A DNA stretch of 64,000 nt from Chlorogloea purpurea SAG 13.99 (GTDB taxonomy: Bacteria > Cyanobacteriota > Cyanobacteriia > Cyanobacteriales > Microcystaceae): NCBI GenBank assembly GCA_016903695.1, contig JADQBB010000015.1, positions 23,102 to 87,101 of the forward strand, in the 5' to 3' direction. Both the position numbers and the translations under genes were made by a program. Shown here piece by piece: positions 57,276 to 64,000 of the stretch; the stretch's first letter is position 1, and every line of letters starts with the position of its first letter. Under the pieces are notes generated by a model. It was not told the origin of the DNA and did no database searches. It saw only the letters and a list, made by a program, of their open reading frames with translations.

Positions 57276-58073
57276 ATGACTTTCCTAAAAAAATATTTTC
57301 TTCTCTGGCTTTTTTATCTAAGCTTCATAGGAACCCCGCCGGTATTAGCACAACGTTCAGAAACTAAATCACCTGCTCAAGAGAAACTTGAACCTCAAGC
57401 CCTAGCGATTCTTAGGGCAATGAGTGACAGGTTAAGTGCGGCTAATTCCATGTCTTTTACCGCTATTACTTCATACGAGAGCCCCAGTCTTCTGGGCCCC
57501 CCATTGGTCTATACCACCGTTTCTGAAGTCACCTTTCAACGCCCTAATAAATTACGGGTAATCACTCCAGGAGACGGACAGGCTAATGAATTCTATTACG
57601 ACGGTAAAACCATGAGCGCTTACTTACCGAAAGAAAATCTAATCGCTGTTGCTTCGGCACCGGACGATTTAGATATAGCCCTAAAAATGGCCTATGACTC
57701 TGCAGCTATATATTTTCCCTTTACAGATGTCATAGTTAAAGACCCTTATAAAGATATAGTCGATGGGCTGAAAGTAGCTTTCGTCATGGGTCGATCGCAG
57801 GTTATCGGGGGTACGACCACCGATATAATTGTGTTAGCCAACGATAAGATATTCGCTCAAGTTTGGATCGGTGCTGAGGATAAACTACCGCGAATGATCC
57901 GCGCCGTTTATCGAGATGATCCCTCGCGGTTAAGACATTTAGTAGTATTCGAGAACTGGAAGCTAAATATTCCGGTTCAATCAGACAGCTTTAATTTACC
58001 GGCAGACAATAAAGCTTTACCCATCCCCTTTGCCCGGCCGGAACCCACTACCTCAACTCCCAAAAAACCTTAA
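57276..58073 (+). CDS. secreted DUF2092 protein
   Basis: A 265-residue protein of the DUF2092 family: a signal peptide (FLLWLFYLSFIGTPPVLAQ), then PQALAILRAMSDRLSAANSM, RPNKLRVITPGDGQANEFYY, YFPFTDVIV and VWIGAEDKLPRMIRAVY. The fold resembles LolA-like lipoprotein carriers. It lies 19 nt before the glycine-rich gene, and the two are probably cotranslated partners. Confidence 0.82.
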   Translation: MTFLKKYFLLWLFYLSFIGTPPVLAQRSETKSPAQEKLEPQALAILRAMSDRLSAANSMSFTAITSYESPSLLGPPLVYTTVSEVTFQRPNKLRVITPGDGQANEFYYDGKTMSAYLPKENLIAVASAPDDLDIALKMAYDSAAIYFPFTDVIVKDPYKDIVDGLKVAFVMGRSQVIGGTTTDIIVLANDKIFAQVWIGAEDKLPRMIRAVYRDDPSRLRHLVVFENWKLNIPVQSDSFNLPADNKALPIPFARPEPTTSTPKKP

Positions 58074-58092
58074 TCATCAGGAGATGCCAAAC

Positions 58093-58776
58093 ATGAAAAA
58101 ATCTTTAGTCTGTTTAACGGGTCTTCTCGTCACCGGGTTACTTTCTTCTTCTCCCGCAATGGCTTGGTTTCACGGAGGCGGCGGCTCTTGGAGCGCTTCT
58201 GGTTATCGGGGTACTGCCTCCGGGGGCGATGGTTCTTGGAGTGCTTCCGGTTATCGGGGAAGTACCGCCTCTGGAGGGGATGGTTCTTGGAGCGGCACCG
58301 GTTATCGGGGCGGCACCGCATCGGGGGGGGATGGTTCTTGGAGCGGCACCGGTTATCGGGGTGGTACGGCTTCCGGCGGCGATGGCTACTGGCATGGAAC
58401 TAGCGCTTATGGAACTACCGTTTACGGTGTTCACGGCGATTATTATGGTGGAACTTATGCCACTTATCATCCTCCTACCGTAGTCAACACTTACAATTCG
58501 GGATGCTATAACTGCGGAGGTTGGGCGGCTGCCGGGGCTATGGCGACGGGAATGGCCATAGGGGCGGCTAATTCGCAGGCAAATCAAGCATCCGCTTACG
58601 ATGCGGGATTCGCAGCCGGAACCGGATATGCTGTAGGTGCTATCTATCCGGCTCTCCCGGGCCAATGCGTTTACAGCCCGGTTGCCGGGGTAACTTACTA
58701 TCGTTGTGGCACTGCTTGGTTCAGCCCCGCCTACGGTGCTAATGGTGTCTACTATCGGGTTGTGGGCGCTCCTTAG
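58093..58776 (+). CDS. secreted glycine-rich tandem-repeat protein
   Basis: A 227-residue protein. The frame opens at 58030, but CAGGAG is spaced correctly for the ATG at 58093 and the product then begins with a good signal peptide (SLVCLTGLLVTGLLSSSPAMA). Residues about 31-97 are tandem copies of a GSWSGTGYRGGTASGGD-like unit. The rest is Gly/Ala/Tyr-rich with a Cys pair (GCYNCGG) and a final small domain with two Cys (PGQCVYSPVAGVTYYRCG). It is probably a surface or periplasmic partner of the DUF2092 protein. Confidence 0.75.
   Translation: MKKSLVCLTGLLVTGLLSSSPAMAWFHGGGGSWSASGYRGTASGGDGSWSASGYRGSTASGGDGSWSGTGYRGGTASGGDGSWSGTGYRGGTASGGDGYWHGTSAYGTTVYGVHGDYYGGTYATYHPPTVVNTYNSGCYNCGGWAAAGAMATGMAIGAANSQANQASAYDAGFAAGTGYAVGAIYPALPGQCVYSPVAGVTYYRCGTAWFSPAYGANGVYYRVVGAP
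58183..58383 (+). repeat. four in-frame tandem repeats (48 + 51 + 51 + 51 nt)
   Basis: Units begin at 58183, 58231, 58282 and 58333, each opening GG(C/T)TCTTGG; the last two are nearly identical. All are multiples of three, so copy-number change keeps the frame. The steps encode 16- to 17-residue units. Confidence 0.9.
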
Positions 58777-59208
58777 CGTTAGGGCATAAAAGCGGGCAAA
58801 ATTAGCAGAGGTTGGTAGATCACCGTTAGTGCAACCGCTTCTCCCGATCGGTGATTATATGCTATTTGCGCTCTCATCCTTCAAGCCCCTACCTTGCCTG
58901 GCATCTCCCCTCTGCGGTTAAGCTGCACCGGCACTCTACGGGTCATCAGAAAAATGGGTTGGAAACCCGTGCTTCTAGCACGGCTTTATGTTAAATTTAA
59001 GCATATACCGAGGGACATCCGGAAATTTAAGTCTGTGGAGCGAATATAAGACCAAAAAACCTTTGAGGTGGAGGCAGTTGCGATGAAGCAGAAATTTAAG
59101 TCGTGAGGCTTAAAGAATCCTTGTACCTTCAGGTCAAGGAGTATGTCAAGAGACGTTCTCTGGCTGATTCTCAAAATCTAAGTCCCGACCGGTTAGAGTA
59201 ATTTTCCT
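58777..59208. other. intergenic region with hairpins and no clear gene
   Basis: GGGTT/AACCC at about 58957-58969 and CCGTGCT/AGCACGG at about 58967-58983 are overlapping hairpins of the kind seen at IS200/IS605 ends. A 32-codon frame from GTG 59103 (MRLKESLYLQVKEYVKRRSL) looks protein-like but has no ribosome site. This may be the decayed remains of an insertion element; I cannot support a gene. Confidence 0.35.
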
Positions 59209-59240
59209 GAAAAAAGAGGGAGATTTATCTCCCTCTTTCA
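59208..59240 (-). terminator. terminator of gnd
   Basis: AAAGAGGGAGA at 59213-59223 pairs with TCTCCCTCTTT at 59228-59238 around a 4-nt loop. Read on the minus strand, the stem is followed by T6. It lies 15-45 nt after the gnd stop. Confidence 0.9.
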
Positions 59241-59253
59241 TGTAATAAGTGTT

Positions 59254-60672
59254 CTAAGCCATCCATTCCGTATGGAAGAATTCACCTCTAGGCTTATCGA
59301 TACGCTCGTAGGTATGGGCCCCGAAATAATCTCTCTGGGCTTGAGTGAGATTTTGGGGTAAATTAGCCCGACGATAGCTATCGAAATAGTCCAGGGAGGC
59401 GCTGAAAGCGGGTACGGGAATGCCTAGTTTATTCGATAGTATCAGTACGTCTCGCCATGCTTGTTGTCGATCGAGAATACTCTGCTTGAACTCCGGCGCT
59501 AGTAGTAAATTGGGTAAGCCCGGATTTTCCGTGAAAGCCTTTTTAATCTTATCCAAGAAACCCGCCCGGATAATACAACCACCCTTCCAAATTCGTGCCG
59601 ATTCGGGAAGACTGATATTGTAATTGAATTCCGATGAAGCCTTAGCGATCAAAGCCATTCCTTGAGCGTAAGAACACATTTTCGAGCAGTATAAAGCATC
59701 CCTGACCTTATCTACGAAAGCGGTAGCATCGCCGTCGAATTTGGCATCTGTACCAGGTAACTCTTTCGATGCCGCTACACGTTCATCTTTGTAGGAAGAT
59801 ATAACTCTAGCGTTAACAGCGGCGTACATGGTGGGGATGGGTACACCCAATTCTAAAGAACTTACGATCGTCCAGCGACCAGTGCCTTTTTGCCCGGCGG
59901 TATCGACAATTAAATCGATTAAATGCTGATTGGTTTCCGGGTCAATATATTTAAAAATATCAGCCGTGATCTCGATTAAAAACGAATTTAATTCGTCGGT
60001 TTTATTCCACTGGGTAAAAACTTCGTGCAATTGCTGATTACTGAGACCTAAACCGTTTCTCATAACATCATAGGCTTCAGCGATTAATTGCATATCGCCG
60101 TATTCGATACCGTTATGTACCATCTTCACGTAATGGCCAGCACCGCCGGGCCCTACATAGGTGACGCAGGGGCCGTCATCTACTTGGGCAGCGATTTTAG
60201 TCAGGATTGGTTCTAATTCCTCATAAGCTGCTTTCGTGCCACCAGGCATAAGACTGGGGCCTTTTAACGCGCCTTCCTCGCCGCCGCTGACACCCATACC
60301 GACGAAACCTAAGCCGGTAGCTTCTAACTCTTTCGTCCGTCTTTCTGTATCTTCGTAGAGGGAGTTACCGCCGTCGATAATCATGTCTCCTTCTTCAAGA
60401 AGCGGTTTTAACTGTTGTATGGTGGCATCTACCGGGGCCCCGGCTTTTACCATCACTAGAATTTTGCGGGGGCGTTCGAGAATTTGGACGAATTCTTCTA
60501 AGGTGTAAGCGGCCTTAACATCTTTGCCTACGGCGCGTTTTTCCATGAATTCTTGTGTTTTTGCGGCTGTGCGGTTATACACGGCGATGGGAAAACCCCG
60601 ACTCTCCACGTTAAGGGCTAAGTTTTCCCCCATAACCGCTAAACCAATAACACCAAAGGTACGTTTAGTCAT
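59254..60672 (-). CDS. gnd: 6-phosphogluconate dehydrogenase (decarboxylating)
   Basis: A 472-residue enzyme of the oxidative pentose phosphate pathway: NADP-binding [49 protein letters not shown], and the catalytic Lys/substrate region [16 protein letters not shown]. Full length. In cyanobacteria it supplies NADPH in the dark. The start is at 60672 and a strong terminator follows. Confidence 0.95.
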   Translation of the reverse strand: MTKRTFGVIGLAVMGENLALNVESRGFPIAVYNRTAAKTQEFMEKRAVGKDVKAAYTLEEFVQILERPRKILVMVKAGAPVDATIQQLKPLLEEGDMIIDGGNSLYEDTERRTKELEATGLGFVGMGVSGGEEGALKGPSLMPGGTKAAYEELEPILTKIAAQVDDGPCVTYVGPGGAGHYVKMVHNGIEYGDMQLIAEAYDVMRNGLGLSNQQLHEVFTQWNKTDELNSFLIEITADIFKYIDPETNQHLIDLIVDTAGQKGTGRWTIVSSLELGVPIPTMYAAVNARVISSYKDERVAASKELPGTDAKFDGDATAFVDKVRDALYCSKMCSYAQGMALIAKASSEFNYNISLPESARIWKGGCIIRAGFLDKIKKAFTENPGLPNLLLAPEFKQSILDRQQAWRDVLILSNKLGIPVPAFSASLDYFDSYRRANLPQNLTQAQRDYFGAHTYERIDKPRGEFFHTEWMA

Positions 60673-60782
60673 AAAATTAACTATCGGGTAATCCGTTCTT
60701 TCATTCCTTGTAACGTGAAGTTTTTCCCTGGTCGCCTAAACCTTAGTATTTCTTAAGCTAATCCGGGTAATAAGCGATCTCC

Positions 60783-61589
60783 TTATTTAACGATCGGTTG
60801 ACGGAATTGGTACACGTCTTGAATAACTTTCGTCCATCCCCGGGCCAGTGATTGTAGTAATTTATCCCCTTTTTCTTGGCTAGCCGTCGTTGCGTCTCCT
60901 ATGACTCCGCTCGTACTTAATTCTTTTGTCAGCCAAGCATAGGGCAGTTTCCCCTCCATACTTAATAAACTATCGCTCGGTAATTCGGGGGGATATTCTC
61001 TAACGGCTTTATCCATTTGTACTTGTTGCGGCAGTAGAGAGAGCAACAAGCTGGTTTCCCCGTCGCCAGCGTGGATGCCGTGTTTTAATTCTTGCTCGGT
61101 TAGTAGGTCTTTAGCGTTATGAGGCACTCGCCAAGTAAAGAGGGGAAATACGCTAAAGTCTCCATACTCTTGATGCAAATCCCTCGCTACTATCTCCATG
61201 ATCTGGGGTTGTCCACCGTGAGAGTTCATAAGTATTAATTTACGGAATCCGGCCCGATAAATACTCTGGGCTACTTCTCTCAATACTCTCATCAAGGTTT
61301 CGGCGCTCAAGGTGATAGTACCTGGAAACCCCCAGTGTTCGTTCGATTTACCGTAGTACAGGCAGGGTAGGGCGTAAGCGGGAATTGTCGGGGGTAATTG
61401 CTCTAAGGCTTTTCCTAACACTCCCATGCTGATAGCGGCATCTACTATAATCGGCAGGTGCGGGCCGTGTTGTTCGATCGCTCCCACCGGTTGAATTATC
61501 ACTACATTTTCTTTATCGGTCATATCAGCGATTTCTGCCCAAGTCAGATAAGGGAAGTAACGCTCTGAAGGCAGGAAACCGTGTATCAT
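60783..61589 (-). CDS. creatininase-family metal hydrolase
   Basis: A 268-residue protein with the family's metal motifs: PVGAIEQHGPHLP, MNSHGGQPQIMEI and GIHAGDGETSLLLSL. Members include creatininase, MftE peptidase and formamide hydrolases, so the substrate is uncertain. The frame opens at 61637, but that would overlap the divergent gene. The ATG at 61589 begins a typical N-terminus (MIHGFLPSERYFPYLTWAEI). It has no partner gene on its strand. Confidence 0.82.
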   Translation of the reverse strand: MIHGFLPSERYFPYLTWAEIADMTDKENVVIIQPVGAIEQHGPHLPIIVDAAISMGVLGKALEQLPPTIPAYALPCLYYGKSNEHWGFPGTITLSAETLMRVLREVAQSIYRAGFRKLILMNSHGGQPQIMEIVARDLHQEYGDFSVFPLFTWRVPHNAKDLLTEQELKHGIHAGDGETSLLLSLLPQQVQMDKAVREYPPELPSDSLLSMEGKLPYAWLTKELSTSGVIGDATTASQEKGDKLLQSLARGWTKVIQDVYQFRQPIVK

Positions 61590-61618
61590 AATTTTATTAA
61601 TAATATCTGTACTTATCG

Positions 61619-63586
61619 ATGTACACAATTTTACCATTAATAACTTTATTATTGCTTTTTTTGCTTTTATCTAAACCCGATCAAGATTGGCGTATTTCTT
61701 ATCTATCTTCTGTTTTGATCTTAGGAAGCATAATAGCTGTTGGCTCGGAGATTATGAGTTTACCCAGCTCTTTAAATTTTGAAACAGTTTTAATCTTTTG
61801 GCTATTAATCAATCTAGGTTTAGGGATTTATTATTCTATTTTATTTAAAAAGAAAAAAATATTTTTACCTTTATTTAATTTACCCAAAGTAACGATATTA
61901 TCTAAATTAATTCTATTAGGAACAGGTTTGATTGTCTTAATTACCGGTTTAGTCGGTATAATCGCACCTCCTAATAATTGGGATTCTATGACTTATCACA
62001 TGCCCAGGGTCATGCACTGGATACAAAATCAAAACCTTGCTCACTATCCAACCTATTATTCAGCTCAGTTAGTTCATCCACCCTTCGCAGAAGTTGCGAT
62101 CATGCATTTGCAAATTCTCAGTGGAGGCGATCGCTTTGCTAATTGGGTGCAATGGTTGGCAATGATTAATAGTATTATAGGTGTTTCTTTAGTCGCAAAA
62201 GAGCTAGGTGCTAAGGAAGAAGGACAGTTATTTGCATCTGCATTTTGTGCTAGTATACCCATGGGAATTTTACAGGCTTCTAGCACTCAAAACGATTATG
62301 TAGTTGCTTTTTGGATTCTCTGTCTAGCCTACTATACTTTAGCATTAGTATCTAAATCTCATATATCTTATCCTACTATTCTAGCAGTTGCTTCTAGTTT
62401 GGGATTAGCTTTATACACTAAAAGCTCAGCCTATGTTTTTACATTTCCTTTTATAGTGTGGATTTGTTTATCCCTGTGGCAAAAAAGCAAATGGAAAGAA
62501 TTGCATTATGTATTAATAATTATTTTTATAGCAGGATTATTCAATTGGGGACATTTTCTCAGAAATATGGAATTATTCGGATCACCTATTTCTGCAGCTG
62601 ACTATAAAGAGGAAAATCAAAATTCAGTATATAGTCTACCAACTTTAATATCAACTGTAATCAGAAATCTGAGTGCTCATGTAGATATTGTTAGGTACTT
62701 TCATTTACAAAATATAATAACTCCTATCAATGGTAAAATTGAAAAATTAGTTTATTTAATTCATGAAAGATTATTACATCTTGACCCTAGTGACCCTCGT
62801 ACAACTATGCCAGGATACGTATTCCGAATTAATGGTTTATCCTTTAACGAGGATGTGGCTATTAACCCCTATCATTATTTTTTAATAATAACAGCCATAT
62901 TTGGGTTTGTTTTCCAAAAAAAGTTGCGCAAAAATAAATTTATTTTTGCGTATTTTGTCTGTTTAATTTCTGGTTTTTTATTATTTAGTGTTTTATTGAA
63001 AATACAACCATACTCAGTGCGTCATCATCTTAATCTATTTGTGCTTTTCTCACCTTTTGTTGCTATTTCATATTCGGTGTTTTTAGAGAAAAATTTCCTA
63101 AAAACCATGATATTTATATTAATTATAACTTGTACGCCTTGGCTATTCAATAACCAGTTTCGTCCTCTTATTGGGGAAAATAGTATTTTAAAATTACCTA
63201 GAAATGATATTTATTTCCTACAAAGAAAACATTTGAAAAATGCTTATCAAGAATCTTTAGAATTCCTGTCCCGGTACAATTGCACCGACATCGGCTTATC
63301 TTTGGGGTGGAATGTAAATTTATCTAAATCTATATGGGAATATCCTTTCTGGTCTTTAATGTCTGATATATCTCCCGATAAAAAATACAAGTTTTTTCAT
63401 CTTGTTAACCCTGAAAATTCTACAGCGAAATTAATTAAAGAGCCACCTTATGACAAAGAAAGTTATTGTGCATTGATTGCTGTAAGAGCATCAAAGGATG
63501 TACCTGTAGAGAAAAATATAAATAATAATTCTTCGTGGAATAAGGTTTGGTCAAAACCACCCATAACTATACTTATTAAAAAATAA
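61619..63586 (+). CDS. polytopic GT39-like membrane glycosyltransferase (putative)
   Basis: A 655-residue membrane protein with about 12 helices. After an N-terminal helix pair it has NNWDSMTYHMPRVMHWIQNQ, a likely active-site Asp-containing loop of the GT39/ArnT type, followed by helices and a soluble C-terminal part. This pattern resembles lipid-linked sugar transferases. The gene is visibly richer in A and T than its neighbours, which suggests recent acquisition or low expression. Substrate unknown. Confidence 0.65.
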   Translation: MYTILPLITLLLLFLLLSKPDQDWRISYLSSVLILGSIIAVGSEIMSLPSSLNFETVLIFWLLINLGLGIYYSILFKKKKIFLPLFNLPKVTILSKLILLGTGLIVLITGLVGIIAPPNNWDSMTYHMPRVMHWIQNQNLAHYPTYYSAQLVHPPFAEVAIMHLQILSGGDRFANWVQWLAMINSIIGVSLVAKELGAKEEGQLFASAFCASIPMGILQASSTQNDYVVAFWILCLAYYTLALVSKSHISYPTILAVASSLGLALYTKSSAYVFTFPFIVWICLSLWQKSKWKELHYVLIIIFIAGLFNWGHFLRNMELFGSPISAADYKEENQNSVYSLPTLISTVIRNLSAHVDIVRYFHLQNIITPINGKIEKLVYLIHERLLHLDPSDPRTTMPGYVFRINGLSFNEDVAINPYHYFLIITAIFGFVFQKKLRKNKFIFAYFVCLISGFLLFSVLLKIQPYSVRHHLNLFVLFSPFVAISYSVFLEKNFLKTMIFILIITCTPWLFNNQFRPLIGENSILKLPRNDIYFLQRKHLKNAYQESLEFLSRYNCTDIGLSLGWNVNLSKSIWEYPFWSLMSDISPDKKYKFFHLVNPENSTAKLIKEPPYDKESYCALIAVRASKDVPVEKNINNNSSWNKVWSKPPITILIKK

Positions 63587-63790
63587 CAGTATCGCTTTAG
63601 TCACCAGACAAGCAAGCGAAAAATTAAAAATAAGTATACACATTTATATATTATATATACGCTCGCTGAAGTAGCGGCACTAGAATCAAGAGAACCCGGT
63701 TTTATAGTACTAAAGTATTTAAGCAAACATCTATATTTTCATATAACGAAAACTTATTATTTTCATAAGTAAATATTTATGAGGAAACCC

Positions 63791-63819
63791 TTTACAAAAG
63801 TTAGTAAAAACCGTAGTAT
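63791..63819 (+). promoter_or_regulatory. psbA promoter
   Basis: TTTACA at 63791-63796 and TAGTAT at 63814-63819 are separated by exactly 17 nt, a strong sigma70-type promoter, giving a leader of about 50 nt. The -35 region (TTTACAAAAGTTAGTAAA) weakly resembles the tandem TTACA sites bound by the light-response regulator RpaB in known psbA promoters. Confidence 0.75.
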
Positions 63820-63877
63820 TAACTCATACCAAGCAACGAACCTTGAAAACCAAATACATTCTAGGAATTATAAATCC

Positions 63878-64000
63878 ATGACCACAGCACTACAGCAGCG
63901 CGAAAGCGCCTCCTTATGGGAGCAGTTCTGTCAGTGGGTAACAAGCACCAACAACCGCTTATACGTAGGCTGGTTCGGCGTGTTGATGATCCCCACCCTC
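63878..64000 (+). CDS. psbA: photosystem II D1 protein, N-terminal part
   Basis: The first 41 codons of D1 lie before the window edge: [20 protein letters not shown] and the first helix [18 protein letters not shown]1 binds the pigments and the manganese cluster of photosystem II and turns over in light. AGGA at 63863-63866 is the probable ribosome site, 11 nt from the ATG. Which psbA paralogue this is cannot be told from the fragment. Confidence 0.97.
   Translation, partial: MTTALQQRESASLWEQFCQWVTSTNNRLYVGWFGVLMIPTL

Noticed and set aside
58138..58665. Minus-strand frame of 175 codons
   Set aside because: Opposite the glycine-rich repeat gene; low-complexity shadow without a ribosome site.
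59103..59201. 32-codon frame that looks protein-like
   Set aside because: GTG start without ribosome site and no known family; kept only as a remark.

Overview
The window is a stretch of cyanobacterial chromosome. The evidence is direct: it carries psbZ, the start of psbA, chlL and chlN, an SLH-type outer-membrane porin, PatA-type response regulators, several cyanobacteria-only families (DUF3318, DUF1816, DUF1400, TIGR03643) and the palindrome GCGATCGC (for example 765-772). The gene set fits a unicellular or colonial, type IV pilus-bearing cyanobacterium. I cannot name a species from the sequence alone.

Layout. 1-9640 is a chemotaxis/pilus-control region: the end of a PatA-type regulator, then CheY, CheW, MCP (PilJ-like), CheA hybrid kinase (PilL-like) and CheW, followed by a second PatA-CheY-CheW set that has no receptor or kinase of its own. 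9700-12912 holds an MFS transporter, a HAD-like protein and a NurA nuclease, with touching or overlapping ends. On the minus strand, 12917-16012 holds a DndE-family protein with no dnd partner in view, CbiX, CofH, DUF3318 and a 59-residue protein; a J-domain/pentapeptide fusion and a KDPG aldolase follow. 17901-27990 is mixed housekeeping: two Uma2 nucleases, GST, LuxR-type regulator, aldehyde dehydrogenase, class II aldolase, PlsC, DMT exporter, DUF3891 and CobB/CbiA.

A densely structured intergenic region (about 28018-28221) with a leader-like 23-codon ORF separates cobB from the porin. Then come rbp, a small basic protein, a CBS/poly(A)-polymerase protein and a TnpB element inserted just upstream of that gene, before psbZ, ribH, tRNA-Gly and a ProA-like protein that lacks the catalytic Cys. 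chlN and chlL lie on the minus strand. 40640-46873 contains two unknown membrane proteins, PurU, an M41-like zinc protease, GlyQ, PrxQ, DUF1816 and an overlapping HisN-like/HisC pair.

47231-56024 looks like an accessory locus: an AraC-type regulator, a secreted protein, an outer-membrane barrel, a secreted DUF1400 hydrolase, an SLC13 carrier, and a divergent arylsulfatase. 56586-58776 holds a membrane protein, a DUF2092 protein and a glycine-rich tandem-repeat protein. The end of the window carries gnd with a clear terminator, a creatininase-family protein, an AT-rich GT39-like membrane protein and the psbA promoter with the first 41 codons of D1.

The strongest candidates for something undescribed are the structured region before the porin, the lone DndE, the ProA-like and DHH-like proteins with missing catalytic residues, the receptor-less second taxis set, and the sulfatase/transport locus. 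All assignments come from reading motifs; no database search was run.
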